From Sulfurimicrobium sp964552675 (GTDB lineage Bacteria > Pseudomonadota > Gammaproteobacteria > Burkholderiales > Sulfuricellaceae), in the NCBI GenBank assembly GCA_964552675.1, contig CAZKHJ010000034.1, positions 1 to 23,068 of the forward strand: 23,068 bases of DNA. Reading direction: 5' to 3'. A program made the translations under genes and the position numbers. This document shows positions 6,460 to 13,835 of the stretch, in pieces. Numbering within the stretch: position 1 is the first letter of the stretch; each line of letters opens with the position of its first letter. Under the pieces are notes generated by a model that worked only from the letters and a program-made list of their open reading frames with translations, ran no database searches and was not told the DNA's origin.

Positions 6460-8877
6460 ATGACTGGAAAAAATAGCATGTCTGAAGAAAATGAAGCGAT
6501 TGAGGGCGAAGTGATCGAACCGGCGGTGTCGTCCGAACTGGCGCTGCCGCAGCAGATACTGCCCGAAACCCTCTACCTGCTGCCGCTCACTGAAAGGCCG
6601 TTCTTCCCGGCGCAGAGCCTGCCCCTGCTGATGAATATGGGGCCATGGCTGGAGACGGTGGAGAGAATCGGCGATACCGAGCACAAGATGGTCGGTCTGG
6701 TGCTGGTTCGTCCCAACAGTGCCGATGAGGTCACGACCCAGGATTTCTACGCCACCGGGACAGTGGTGCGCATGCACCATCCGGTACGTACCGAAGGCAA
6801 GATCCAGTTCATTGCCGAGGGGCAGCGGCGCTTCCGCATCGTCAAATGGCTTTCCAAGGAGGCGCCCTATCTGGCGCAGGTGGAGTACATCAATGACAGC
6901 AGGGGAGCCAATAGCGACGAGGTGAAAGCTTATGCCATGGCGATCATCAATTCCATCAAGGAACTGCTGCCGCTCAATCCGCTGTATAGCGAAGAACTCA
7001 AATTCTTCCTCAACCGCTTCAGCCCGAACGAGCCGTCGCTGTTGACGGACTTTGCCGCCTCCCTCACCACGGCGTCCAAGGAAAAGCTGCAGGATGTGCT
7101 GGAAGCGCTGAACCTGCGCCGCCGTATGGAAAAAGTGCTGGTGCTGATCAAGAAGGAACTGGATGTCGCCCGCCTGCAGTCGCAGATCCGCGAACAGGTC
7201 GACGAGAAAATGACCAAGCAGCAGCGCGAGTTTTTCCTGCGCGAGCAGCTTAAGGCGATCCAGAAGGAACTCGGTCTGGCCAAGGATGACAAGACTGCCG
7301 AGATCGAGCGTTTTCAGGATCGGCTGGCCAGGCTCAAGCTTACCGAGTCCGCCCAGAAGCGCGTTGACGAGGAAATGCAGAAGCTTTCCATGCTCGAAAC
7401 CGGCTCGCCCGAATACGCCGTGACGCGCAACTATCTCGACTGGCTGACGCAATTGCCGTGGGGGAAATATTCCAAAGACAAGCTCGACCTGAAACGTGCG
7501 CGCCGGATTCTCGACCGTGATCACGACGGCCTGGACGACGTGAAGGAACGCATCATCGAGTTTCTCGCCGTGGGGGCGCTGAAGGGCGAGATCGCCGGCT
7601 CCATCGTGCTCCTGGTCGGCCCGCCCGGCGTGGGCAAGACCTCGATCGGGCGCTCCATCGCCAACGCCCTGGGGCGCAAGTTTTACCGTTTCTCACTGGG
7701 CGGGATGCGCGATGAGGCGGAAATCAAGGGACACCGCCGCACCTACATCGGCGCCATGCCGGGCAAATTCGTGCAGGCGATCAAGGAGTGCGAGACCCAG
7801 AACCCGGTGATCATGCTCGACGAGATCGACAAGATCGGCGCTTCCTACCAGGGCGATCCGGCATCCGCCCTGCTGGAAGTGCTCGACCCGGAGCAGAACA
7901 GCGATTTTCTCGACCACTATCTTGATGTGCGTTTCGACCTGTCCAAGGTGCTGTTCGTCTGCACCGCGAACCAGCTCGACACCATTCCCGGGCCCTTGCT
8001 CGACCGTATGGAAGTGATCCGGCTGGCGGGCTACATCACGGCGGAGAAAGTGGCCATCGCCAAACACCATCTCTGGCCCAAGCAACTGGAAAAGGCCGGA
8101 GTGAAGCGCGGCGAGCTTGCCATCAGCGACGCCGGCCTGAAACACGTCATCGAAGGCTATGCCCGCGAGGCCGGGGTGCGCAACCTGGAAAAACAGCTCG
8201 GGCGGCTGGTGCGCAAATCGGTGGTCAAGCGCATGAACGGCGAGGATGGCGCCGGCAGCCTGGGCGTCAAACAGGTAGAGGAATATCTCGGCAAGCCGCT
8301 GTTCAGCAAGGAAAAGCCGCTCAGCGGCATCGGCGTGGTGACCGGTCTGGCATGGACCGCCATGGGCGGCGCAACGCTATCCATCGAGGCGACGCGGGTG
8401 CATACCCGCAATAGAGGCTTCAAGCTCACCGGACAACTCGGCGAGGTGATGAAGGAGTCCGCCGAGATCGCCTACAGCTATATCAATTCACACCTCAAGG
8501 AATTCAGGGGCGATCTCAAGTTCTTCGACGAGGCCTTCGTGCACCTGCATCTGCCGGAAGGCGCCACGCCCAAGGACGGCCCCAGCGCCGGCATCACCAT
8601 GGCCACGGCGCTGCTGTCGCTGGCGCGCAACCAGAAAATCACCCGGCCGCTGGCCATGACCGGCGAACTGACACTCACCGGCGAAGTGCTGGCCATCGGC
8701 GGGGTGCGCGAGAAAGTCATCGCCGCACGGCGCGTCAAAGTCATGGAGCTGGTCATGCCAGAAGCCAACCGGCGCGACTTCGACGAGTTGCCTGAGCATG
8801 TGCGGGAGGGGATGAAAGTCCATTTCGCAAAGCAATTCAAGGATGTGGTGAAAGTGGTGTTTGCAGCTGACGTTTGA
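6460..8877 (+). CDS. lon: ATP-dependent Lon protease
   Basis: An 805-residue cytosolic AAA+ serine protease that unfolds and degrades damaged and regulatory proteins as a hexamer. Order: N-terminal substrate-binding LAN domain (~35-225), coiled-coil region (~230-330), AAA+ ATPase with Walker A GPPGVGKT (387-394) and Walker B IMLDEID (451-457), then the Lon protease domain. The catalytic dyad is intact: S709 in PKDGPSAG and K752 in REKVIAARR. The 43-residue separation equals that of E. coli Lon (S679/K722). Two starts are possible, ATG 6460 and ATG 6478; neither has a strong ribosome site. If the sigma-32-like promoter is real, the start at 6478 has the more normal leader length. It is divergent from the nuclease gene and followed after 36 nt by the PAS-GGDEF gene. 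Confidence 0.96.
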   Translation: MTGKNSMSEENEAIEGEVIEPAVSSELALPQQILPETLYLLPLTERPFFPAQSLPLLMNMGPWLETVERIGDTEHKMVGLVLVRPNSADEVTTQDFYATGTVVRMHHPVRTEGKIQFIAEGQRRFRIVKWLSKEAPYLAQVEYINDSRGANSDEVKAYAMAIINSIKELLPLNPLYSEELKFFLNRFSPNEPSLLTDFAASLTTASKEKLQDVLEALNLRRRMEKVLVLIKKELDVARLQSQIREQVDEKMTKQQREFFLREQLKAIQKELGLAKDDKTAEIERFQDRLARLKLTESAQKRVDEEMQKLSMLETGSPEYAVTRNYLDWLTQLPWGKYSKDKLDLKRARRILDRDHDGLDDVKERIIEFLAVGALKGEIAGSIVLLVGPPGVGKTSIGRSIANALGRKFYRFSLGGMRDEAEIKGHRRTYIGAMPGKFVQAIKECETQNPVIMLDEIDKIGASYQGDPASALLEVLDPEQNSDFLDHYLDVRFDLSKVLFVCTANQLDTIPGPLLDRMEVIRLAGYITAEKVAIAKHHLWPKQLEKAGVKRGELAISDAGLKHVIEGYAREAGVRNLEKQLGRLVRKSVVKRMNGEDGAGSLGVKQVEEYLGKPLFSKEKPLSGIGVVTGLAWTAMGGATLSIEATRVHTRNRGFKLTGQLGEVMKESAEIAYSYINSHLKEFRGDLKFFDEAFVHLHLPEGATPKDGPSAGITMATALLSLARNQKITRPLAMTGELTLTGEVLAIGGVREKVIAARRVKVMELVMPEANRRDFDELPEHVREGMKVHFAKQFKDVVKVVFAADV

Positions 8878-8901
8878 TTGTTCTGCGCCGTGGCGGGCGG
8901 G

Positions 8902-8907
8902 TATACT
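8902..8907 (+). promoter_or_regulatory. -10-like box immediately before the PAS-GGDEF start
   Basis: TATACT ends 6 nt before the ATG at 8914. If it is used, transcription would begin at about the start codon and give a leaderless mRNA, which fits the lack of a clear Shine-Dalgarno (only G-rich GGCGGGCGGG). No good -35 was found, so the match may be chance. Confidence 0.25.
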
Positions 8908-8913
8908 CGCGCC

Positions 8914-10638
8914 ATGGATATTGTTACCCTGCAGGGCGCGATACTCGATAACGCTGCCTATGCCATTATCGCCACGGAGCCGGATGGCGTGATCACGGTA
9001 TTCAACCGTGCTGCTGAGCGCATGCTGGGTTATCGTGCCGACGAGCTGGTCGGAATTCATACCCCCGCGCATTTTCATGCGCCAGACGAAGTTGCGGCAC
9101 GGGCAGAGGCTTTTTCCAGAGAATTGGGCGTCCATCTCGATCCGGGTTTCGAGGTGTTTGTCGCGCGAACCCGGCTCGGCTTGCCGAATGAGTTTCAGTG
9201 GACCTATATTCGCAAGGATGGCTCCCGTTTCCCGGTGCTGCTGTCGGTAACAGCCATATATGACCAAGCAGGGGTGATTGCCGGTTTTCTCGGTATCGCG
9301 ATGGATGTCAGCGAGCGCAATGCCGCCGAGGCAGCCATCCGCGACAGCGCGGAGCGCCTCAATGAAGCCCAGCGCATTGCCCAGATCGGCAGCTGGGATC
9401 TGGACCTGGTCAGCAACAATCTGACCTGGTCGGATGAAATCTTCCGCATTTTTGAAATCGATCCCGCCTGGTTCGGCGCTTCCTATGAGGCCTTCCTCAA
9501 TGCCATCCATCCGGATGACCGGGAGGGGGTCAATCAGGCCTACACCCGCTCGGTTGCGGCACGCACTCCCTATGAAATTGCCCATCGCCTGCTCATGCCG
9601 GATGGCCGCATCAAATGGGTGAACGAGCACTGCGAGACTTTCTACGATAAGGATGGCAGGGCGCTGCGCTCCAGCGGCACGGTGCAGGATATCACCGGGC
9701 GCAGGCAGGCAGAGGAGGCCTTGCGGCTCTATGCCAGCGTGTTCGAACACAGTGGTGAGGCCATCCTCATCAGTGACAGTGCCAACCATATTCTGGCGGT
9801 AAACCCGGCATTTACCCGCATGACGGGCTACAGCATCGAGGATGTGCAGGGCCAAAATCCGCGCCTGCTGGCTTCCGGCCACACCCAGCCGCAAACGTAT
9901 CAGCACCTTTGGGCGGCGCTTGAGCAGGAAGGCTACTGGCAAGGTGAAATCTGGGACCGGCGCAAGGATGGCAGCGTTTATCCGAAGTGGGTGGCGATAT
10001 CGGCAGTACGCGGGCGCGACGAGAAAGTAACTCACTACATCGCCAGTTTCACCGATATTACCGAGCGCAAGGCGGCCGAGGCGCAAATCACCCACCTGGC
10101 CCATCACGATGTATTGACCGGCCTGTTCAACCGCTTCAGCCTGCAGGACCGGCTGGAGCAGGCGTTGTCCATGGTGCGGCGGGAGCAGCGCCTGCTGGCG
10201 GTGATGTTTATCGACATGGATCGTTTCAAGACCATCAACGACACACTCGGCCACGCCGTGGGAGACGAGCTGCTGATCGAGGTGGCGAAGCGCCTGCGCA
10301 ACAGCGTGCGAGAAAGCGATATCGTGGCGCGAGTGGGGGGCGACGAGTTTGTGGTGGTGTTGACAGAGGTGGAGGGCGCCACGGCAGCCGTGAGCGTGGC
10401 GGACAAGATTCTGTGTGCCCTGGGCCGGGATTACAAAATTGGCAGCAACTTGCTGCAGTCCACTCCCAGCATCGGTCTTGCCTTTTTCCCGCGCGATGGC
10501 GAGGACGGCATCACCTTGATGAAGCATGCCGATGCTGCCATGTATCACGCCAAGTCACAGGGCCGCAACAATGTTCAGTTCTTCAGCGCCGAAATGAACC
10601 GGGCCGCCGTGGCTTTGCCAGTCCCTCCGGCCGGCTGA
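8914..10638 (+). CDS. Triple-PAS diguanylate cyclase (GGDEF)
   Basis: A 574-residue predicted cytosolic diguanylate cyclase. Three PAS domains come first (~5-130, ~145-265 of the PAS_3 type with its PAC segment, ~275-395). They are joined by short helical linkers with the repeated S/T-E-R-x-A-A-E signature (SERNAAEAAI, TERKAAEAQI), and the GGDEF domain follows (~400-560). The active site GGDEF is at 475-479. An RxxD inhibitory site is present (RESD, 466-469), so product inhibition is expected. There is no EAL domain. I chose ATG 8914; a TTG 12 codons earlier also opens the frame but has no support. The sensed signal cannot be told; no heme or flavin motif is obvious. It lies 36 nt after lon with no terminator between them, so read-through from lon is possible. 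Confidence 0.93.
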   Translation: MDIVTLQGAILDNAAYAIIATEPDGVITVFNRAAERMLGYRADELVGIHTPAHFHAPDEVAARAEAFSRELGVHLDPGFEVFVARTRLGLPNEFQWTYIRKDGSRFPVLLSVTAIYDQAGVIAGFLGIAMDVSERNAAEAAIRDSAERLNEAQRIAQIGSWDLDLVSNNLTWSDEIFRIFEIDPAWFGASYEAFLNAIHPDDREGVNQAYTRSVAARTPYEIAHRLLMPDGRIKWVNEHCETFYDKDGRALRSSGTVQDITGRRQAEEALRLYASVFEHSGEAILISDSANHILAVNPAFTRMTGYSIEDVQGQNPRLLASGHTQPQTYQHLWAALEQEGYWQGEIWDRRKDGSVYPKWVAISAVRGRDEKVTHYIASFTDITERKAAEAQITHLAHHDVLTGLFNRFSLQDRLEQALSMVRREQRLLAVMFIDMDRFKTINDTLGHAVGDELLIEVAKRLRNSVRESDIVARVGGDEFVVVLTEVEGATAAVSVADKILCALGRDYKIGSNLLQSTPSIGLAFFPRDGEDGITLMKHADAAMYHAKSQGRNNVQFFSAEMNRAAVALPVPPAG

Positions 10639-10645
10639 AACAGCA

Positions 10646-10690
10646 TAAAAAAAGAGGCAGGGAATCGATCCCCTGCCTCTTTTGTTTTTA
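10646..10690. terminator. Strong bidirectional intrinsic terminator
   Basis: AAAAGAGGCAGGG (10650-10662) pairs perfectly with CCCTGCCTCTTTT (10671-10683) around an 8-nt loop. An A-run precedes it and a T-run follows, so it can work in both directions. It lies between the convergent PAS-GGDEF gene (+) and the cytochrome b gene (-) and should end both transcripts. Confidence 0.92.
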
Positions 10691-10707
10691 GCCCGGATTG
10701 CGGTTTA

Positions 10708-11304
10708 TTACACTTCTTCCCACCCGGTAATCATGGCCCTGATGTGCGCGGTTGGGGTATGCCCCGCCGTGGTCAGGTAAACGTGGGCGATGAGGAACAG
10801 CAGCATCATGAAAGCGCCCGCGGTATGGAAGAACGCCACCCATTCAAGGGACAGGTACTTGTCCACGCCCCAGGCGTTCCAGTCGCCGAAGAACAGATAG
10901 AACCAACCCGAGAACCACAGCAGCGGCCCGATGAACAGCAGCACGCCGAGGTAGGCCAGGCGCTGCAGGGGGTTATGCTTCCTGAGCCGGGTGGCCTTGA
11001 ACGGATGCGGCGCATTGACGAAGATGCCGACCGAGTAAAACTTGATCATGGCGATTACCTTGTCCAGCGTCGGGATGTACTGCTTCCATTCCCCGGTGGT
11101 GAAGTGCCAGAAGATGGCGAACACCCACAGGCCGATCAGGGTCCAGGCGGCGATGGCATGCAGGTTCACCGCCTGGCCGAAGCCGAACAGATGGTAGGAA
11201 CCGTGTACCTCGAAGCCGGTAATCAGCATGAAGATGATGAGCGAGGCCTGCGACCAGTGCCAGAAACGCTCGAACACTTTAAAGACATAGATTTTTTCTG
11301 ACAT
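10708..11304 (-). CDS. Cytochrome b561-like membrane subunit (electron-transfer partner of the octaheme cytochrome)
   Basis: A 198-residue integral membrane protein with four predicted helices (~14-34, 46-68, 114-138, 154-178). It resembles the di-heme b-type subunits of hydrogenases, formate dehydrogenases and thiosulfate reductases. Candidate heme ligands within the helices are H16 (ERFWHW), H49 (NLHAIAAW), H160 (FFHTAGAF) and H174 (LIAHVYL). The likely role is moving electrons between the quinone pool and the periplasmic octaheme cytochrome. Its ATG lies 4 nt after the octaheme stop codon. A strong purine-rich ribosome site (AGGAAAGGATAGG) overlaps the end of that gene, so the two are clearly co-expressed. 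It is the last gene of the operon; a strong terminator follows. The exact partner is inferred from position. Confidence 0.88.
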   Translation of the reverse strand: MSEKIYVFKVFERFWHWSQASLIIFMLITGFEVHGSYHLFGFGQAVNLHAIAAWTLIGLWVFAIFWHFTTGEWKQYIPTLDKVIAMIKFYSVGIFVNAPHPFKATRLRKHNPLQRLAYLGVLLFIGPLLWFSGWFYLFFGDWNAWGVDKYLSLEWVAFFHTAGAFMMLLFLIAHVYLTTAGHTPTAHIRAMITGWEEV

Positions 11305-11308
11305 GATC

Positions 11309-13009
11309 CTATCCTTTCCTGTTGCTCATGTAGATGCGGCCAGCACCGTGGGCGATCACACCGAGCAGGGTTAAGAGGGCAAGCCCCCAGCCAGCCATGT
11401 CGAGCAGCTTGTTGTTGTCGCCGCGACCGGGCATGTAGATACCCTTGACGTTTTGCAGGCGGCCATTCGGGCTATGACATTGCGCGCAGGTCAGCGCATC
11501 GCCCTTGGGCGCAACCATGTGGGTGATGGGCCACGACATCTCGGTGCTGACGAAGGCGTATTTGCCGCTGTATTCCGCGCCAATCTCCTTCATGCCATAT
11601 TCCAGTGCCTTGTCCCAGTCGAAATTACCCCAGTAAGCGCTGTCGTCCTGGCCGTAGGTGTGGAACACCACCAGCTGGTTGTTGCCCGCGTCGTAGGGCT
11701 GCTTGCCGCGGAATACCTTCATCGGCCAGATCAGCGATTTGCCGTCATCCGGGCTGCCGTTCATGGTGTTGATTTTCACCACCTTGCTCGGCTCCAGCCT
11801 GGTTCCGCGCAGGGTGTAATCGACCTTGCCGTTGAACCAGACATATTCCGGAATGACATCCTTTTCCCAGGTGAAATCGCCCTTCTTGCTGTCGTAGGCA
11901 TTGCGGCCGGCGCTGTCCTTGCCGGTATAGGGCTTGCCGTCCTTCATCTTGCCGGCAGTTGACCAGTCCCAGGTCATCTTGGTGGCGATGCCGCGTGCAA
12001 ACTCCGGGATATGGCAGGTCTGGCAGGCAATCTTCTCGGTATGCTCGTTCAGCTTGGCCAGTTTTGCCGGATGCGGCTTGCTGTTGTGGCAGGATTGGCA
12101 GGTTGCCGGGTTGGTGTTGTCCGCCTTGCCGCGCATGTGGGCATTGTCCTTGTCCTGCGCAGTAGGGGTGTAACGGCTGCCGGGCACCTTGTGGCTGGAG
12201 GTGGCATGGCAGGTGCCGCAGGTGAAGTTGAGCCCATCCTTGGCCATGTGCACATCAAGATATTTGGCCGGGTTTTTGAGCGAGCTGTCGAGGTCGCCGT
12301 GCTTCACCGCATCGCCGCCGCCGCCATAGAAGTGGCAGGAGCCACAGGTGTCGCGGCTGGTCTTGCCGACATGTTGCGCCACGTCCTTCAGGTCAACGGC
12401 CTTGACGATCTTGCCCGAATGAGGCGGGAACTCCGTATCCTGGTAAGGTGGATGGCCGGAAAGCCCAGGCAGTTTGCGGTATTTGCCGGTGGTGTCGTGG
12501 CAGACTACGCAGTCCACATTTTCCTGCTTGCTGAAATCGAACTTGTCATCCTTCCAGCCATAACCGACATGGCAGGCGGTACAGAACTGGTAGTTCGACT
12601 GAATGGCAGTGCAGAAGTTGTTGATGATGTTTTTCTTGCCCAACTGCTGCTTGGTGTCAGGATTCATGAATTCCCAGGTCCAGTGTTTGGTGTGCTGCAC
12701 CTGCTTGGCTGCTTCGGTATGGCAGCCCAGGCAGGCCTTGGTTACTTCCGGCCCTTCCTTGAAATCCTTCTGCAATTCCTTGAACTTGCTGTGGTCTGCC
12801 GTCGAGGTGCCTGGTTTCTTGGTTTCGGCAGCAGGCGCGGGCGCCGTGCCGTTGACCGGGGCATAGGCGTGCGCTGCGGGACTGAGTGCGGGAACGCCCG
12901 ATTCCGCTTTGGGCGCTGTGGCCGGCGCCGGTGTGGCCAGGGCGGTTGCCGCAGCCAGCGCGAAGCCGGCTGCGTATACCCAGGCCAGGAGATGATTTCT
13001 GATTGACAT
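11309..13009 (-). CDS. Octaheme c-type cytochrome, tetrathionate reductase (OTR) family, membrane-anchored
   Basis: A 566-residue exported cytochrome with eight CxxCH sites: C93-H97, C143-H147, C167-H171, C222-H226, C264-H268, C304-H308, C329-H333 and C508-H512. Order: signal peptide (1-25), Ala/Pro-rich linker (~26-70), heme domain (~75-520), one C-terminal transmembrane helix (~536-556) and a basic tail (NRKG), giving a periplasmic domain anchored at its C-terminus. Heme number, the FCTACHVGYGW region and the long gap before heme 8 fit the OTR family. Shewanella OTR has in vitro activity on tetrathionate, nitrite and hydroxylamine, but its physiological substrate is unsettled. A non-heme Cys133 stands ten residues before heme 2. 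The start is firm: AGGAGG lies 4 nt before the ATG. It lies between a DUF302 gene and a cytochrome b gene, which suggests a quinone-linked periplasmic redox system. Confidence 0.92.
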   Translation of the reverse strand: MSIRNHLLAWVYAAGFALAAATALATPAPATAPKAESGVPALSPAAHAYAPVNGTAPAPAAETKKPGTSTADHSKFKELQKDFKEGPEVTKACLGCHTEAAKQVQHTKHWTWEFMNPDTKQQLGKKNIINNFCTAIQSNYQFCTACHVGYGWKDDKFDFSKQENVDCVVCHDTTGKYRKLPGLSGHPPYQDTEFPPHSGKIVKAVDLKDVAQHVGKTSRDTCGSCHFYGGGGDAVKHGDLDSSLKNPAKYLDVHMAKDGLNFTCGTCHATSSHKVPGSRYTPTAQDKDNAHMRGKADNTNPATCQSCHNSKPHPAKLAKLNEHTEKIACQTCHIPEFARGIATKMTWDWSTAGKMKDGKPYTGKDSAGRNAYDSKKGDFTWEKDVIPEYVWFNGKVDYTLRGTRLEPSKVVKINTMNGSPDDGKSLIWPMKVFRGKQPYDAGNNQLVVFHTYGQDDSAYWGNFDWDKALEYGMKEIGAEYSGKYAFVSTEMSWPITHMVAPKGDALTCAQCHSPNGRLQNVKGIYMPGRGDNNKLLDMAGWGLALLTLLGVIAHGAGRIYMSNRKG

Positions 13010-13051
13010 GATGCCTCCTGAATTCAGATTCGAGATCGATGCGTGGATGGT

Positions 13052-13603
13052 TTAGCAGCCACCGCCACCACCTGCAGCGCCACCTGCTGCGCCACCGCCG
13101 CCTGGCGTGCCCACTTTCATCTGTGGCGCGGGCTTGCTGGGATCGAATTGGAGGAACTTGGCCTGATCTGCCGCGACATGGCTCATGACTTCACCCACCA
13201 TCGGGCCGAACATCCTGCCCATCAGGCCGGCATTCATGTTGCCGATGTAGGTTTTGCCATCGTTTTTCTTGTAAACGGAAATCTTGCAGGGCATCAGGAT
13301 GGAGAGGAAACGCACCGAGTCATCTTTCAGGATCGGGCCGGAATATTTGGTGCTGCAGGCCTCGATCATCAATACCGGCAGGGTGTTGCCACCGTCCGCC
13401 TGCACTGCCTTGGCCGGATTGCGCAGGCCGGACAGCGACCAGCCATTGCCGGTGTTTTCAATGTTCTGCTGGATGCGTGCGACAGTTTCCTCCATGCCAA
13501 ACGGGCTGACCCGTTCCTGAAACATCAGGCCCGGTGCGAGGATGTAGGCCACGAAAGCAGTAAATAACAGGCCCAGAAAAAAACCACTGAGAATTTTTAG
13601 CAT
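13052..13603 (-). CDS. Membrane-anchored DUF302 protein with Gly-rich tail ending in Cys
   Basis: A 183-residue protein: N-terminal hydrophobic anchor (~5-25, Lys before it, so the body is probably periplasmic), DUF302 domain (~30-150), then a Pro/Gly-rich tail ending GGGGAAGGAAGGGGGC. The domain keeps the Cys pair seen in the second DUF302 protein of this window, EAC (C83) and LMPCKISV (C106). A Met-rich stretch follows (M123, M128, M131, M135, M140). C183 is the last residue, on a flexible arm. The start is supported by GGGAG 7 nt before the ATG. It is the first gene of the operon, 42 nt before the octaheme cytochrome. DUF302 has no established biochemical function. The thiols and methionines suggest metal or sulfur chemistry, but that is inference. 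Confidence 0.85.
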   Translation of the reverse strand: MLKILSGFFLGLLFTAFVAYILAPGLMFQERVSPFGMEETVARIQQNIENTGNGWSLSGLRNPAKAVQADGGNTLPVLMIEACSTKYSGPILKDDSVRFLSILMPCKISVYKKNDGKTYIGNMNAGLMGRMFGPMVGEVMSHVAADQAKFLQFDPSKPAPQMKVGTPGGGGAAGGAAGGGGGC

Positions 13604-13716
13604 TTTGAGTCTCCCATTACAGTTGATTTGTACCTGACAGCGTTAAATTTTGCAGTGCGAAGGTTACAGCGTTGGCATTATTTTAGAAAGAGTTTAAGTT
13701 CTTCCGCACTTGAAGA

Positions 13717-13738
13717 TAAGTGTATTCGAATATACTTA
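13717..13738. promoter_or_regulatory. Near-perfect 22-bp palindrome, operator candidate
   Basis: AAGTGTATTCGAATATACTT (13718-13737), extended by one T/A pair on each side, is an inverted repeat with a perfect TATTCGAATA core and a single mismatched pair per half-turn. It lies in the 232-nt gap between the divergent DUF302 operon and msrA. It sits on the candidate operon promoter, where a dimeric repressor would bind. I do not recognise it as the site of a named regulator. Confidence 0.45.
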
Positions 13739-13746
13739 ATCATCAA
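13719..13746 (-). promoter_or_regulatory. Candidate promoter of the DUF302-octaheme-cytochrome b operon
   Basis: On the minus strand, TTGATG (13746-13741) and TACACT (13724-13719) are separated by 16 nt, a reasonable sigma-70 pair (4 of 6 at the -10). Transcription would begin near 13712, leaving a leader of about 108 nt before the DUF302 ATG. The palindrome at 13717-13738 covers the spacer and the -10. Confidence 0.4.
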
Positions 13747-13796
13747 GCTAAAAAATTTTATGGCATATTCCTGCCTGGATCGCGCCATGCGCTGGC

Positions 13797-13802
13797 TATA
13801 AT
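13797..13802 (+). promoter_or_regulatory. msrA -10 box
   Basis: A perfect TATAAT lies 33 nt before the msrA ATG. No good -35 is seen at normal spacing. Transcription from it would give a leader of about 27 nt, rich in pyrimidines (TTTTCCTCCTCCCATC) and without a Shine-Dalgarno. Confidence 0.5.
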
Positions 13803-13835
13803 GGACATTCTCTACTGTATTTTCCTCCTCCCATC

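Noticed and set aside
6445..7524. Minus-strand open frame of 359 codons over lon
   Set aside because: It is antisense to a conserved essential part of Lon and has no recognisable domain.
8488..10548. Very long minus-strand open frame (686 codons)
   Set aside because: It lies antisense across the end of lon and most of the PAS-GGDEF gene, both of which have complete conserved motifs. Its translation shows no domain and it reflects GC-biased codon use on the other strand.
12011..13006. Plus-strand open frame of 331 codons
   Set aside because: It is antisense to the octaheme cytochrome, whose heme sites, signal peptide and ribosome site are clear.
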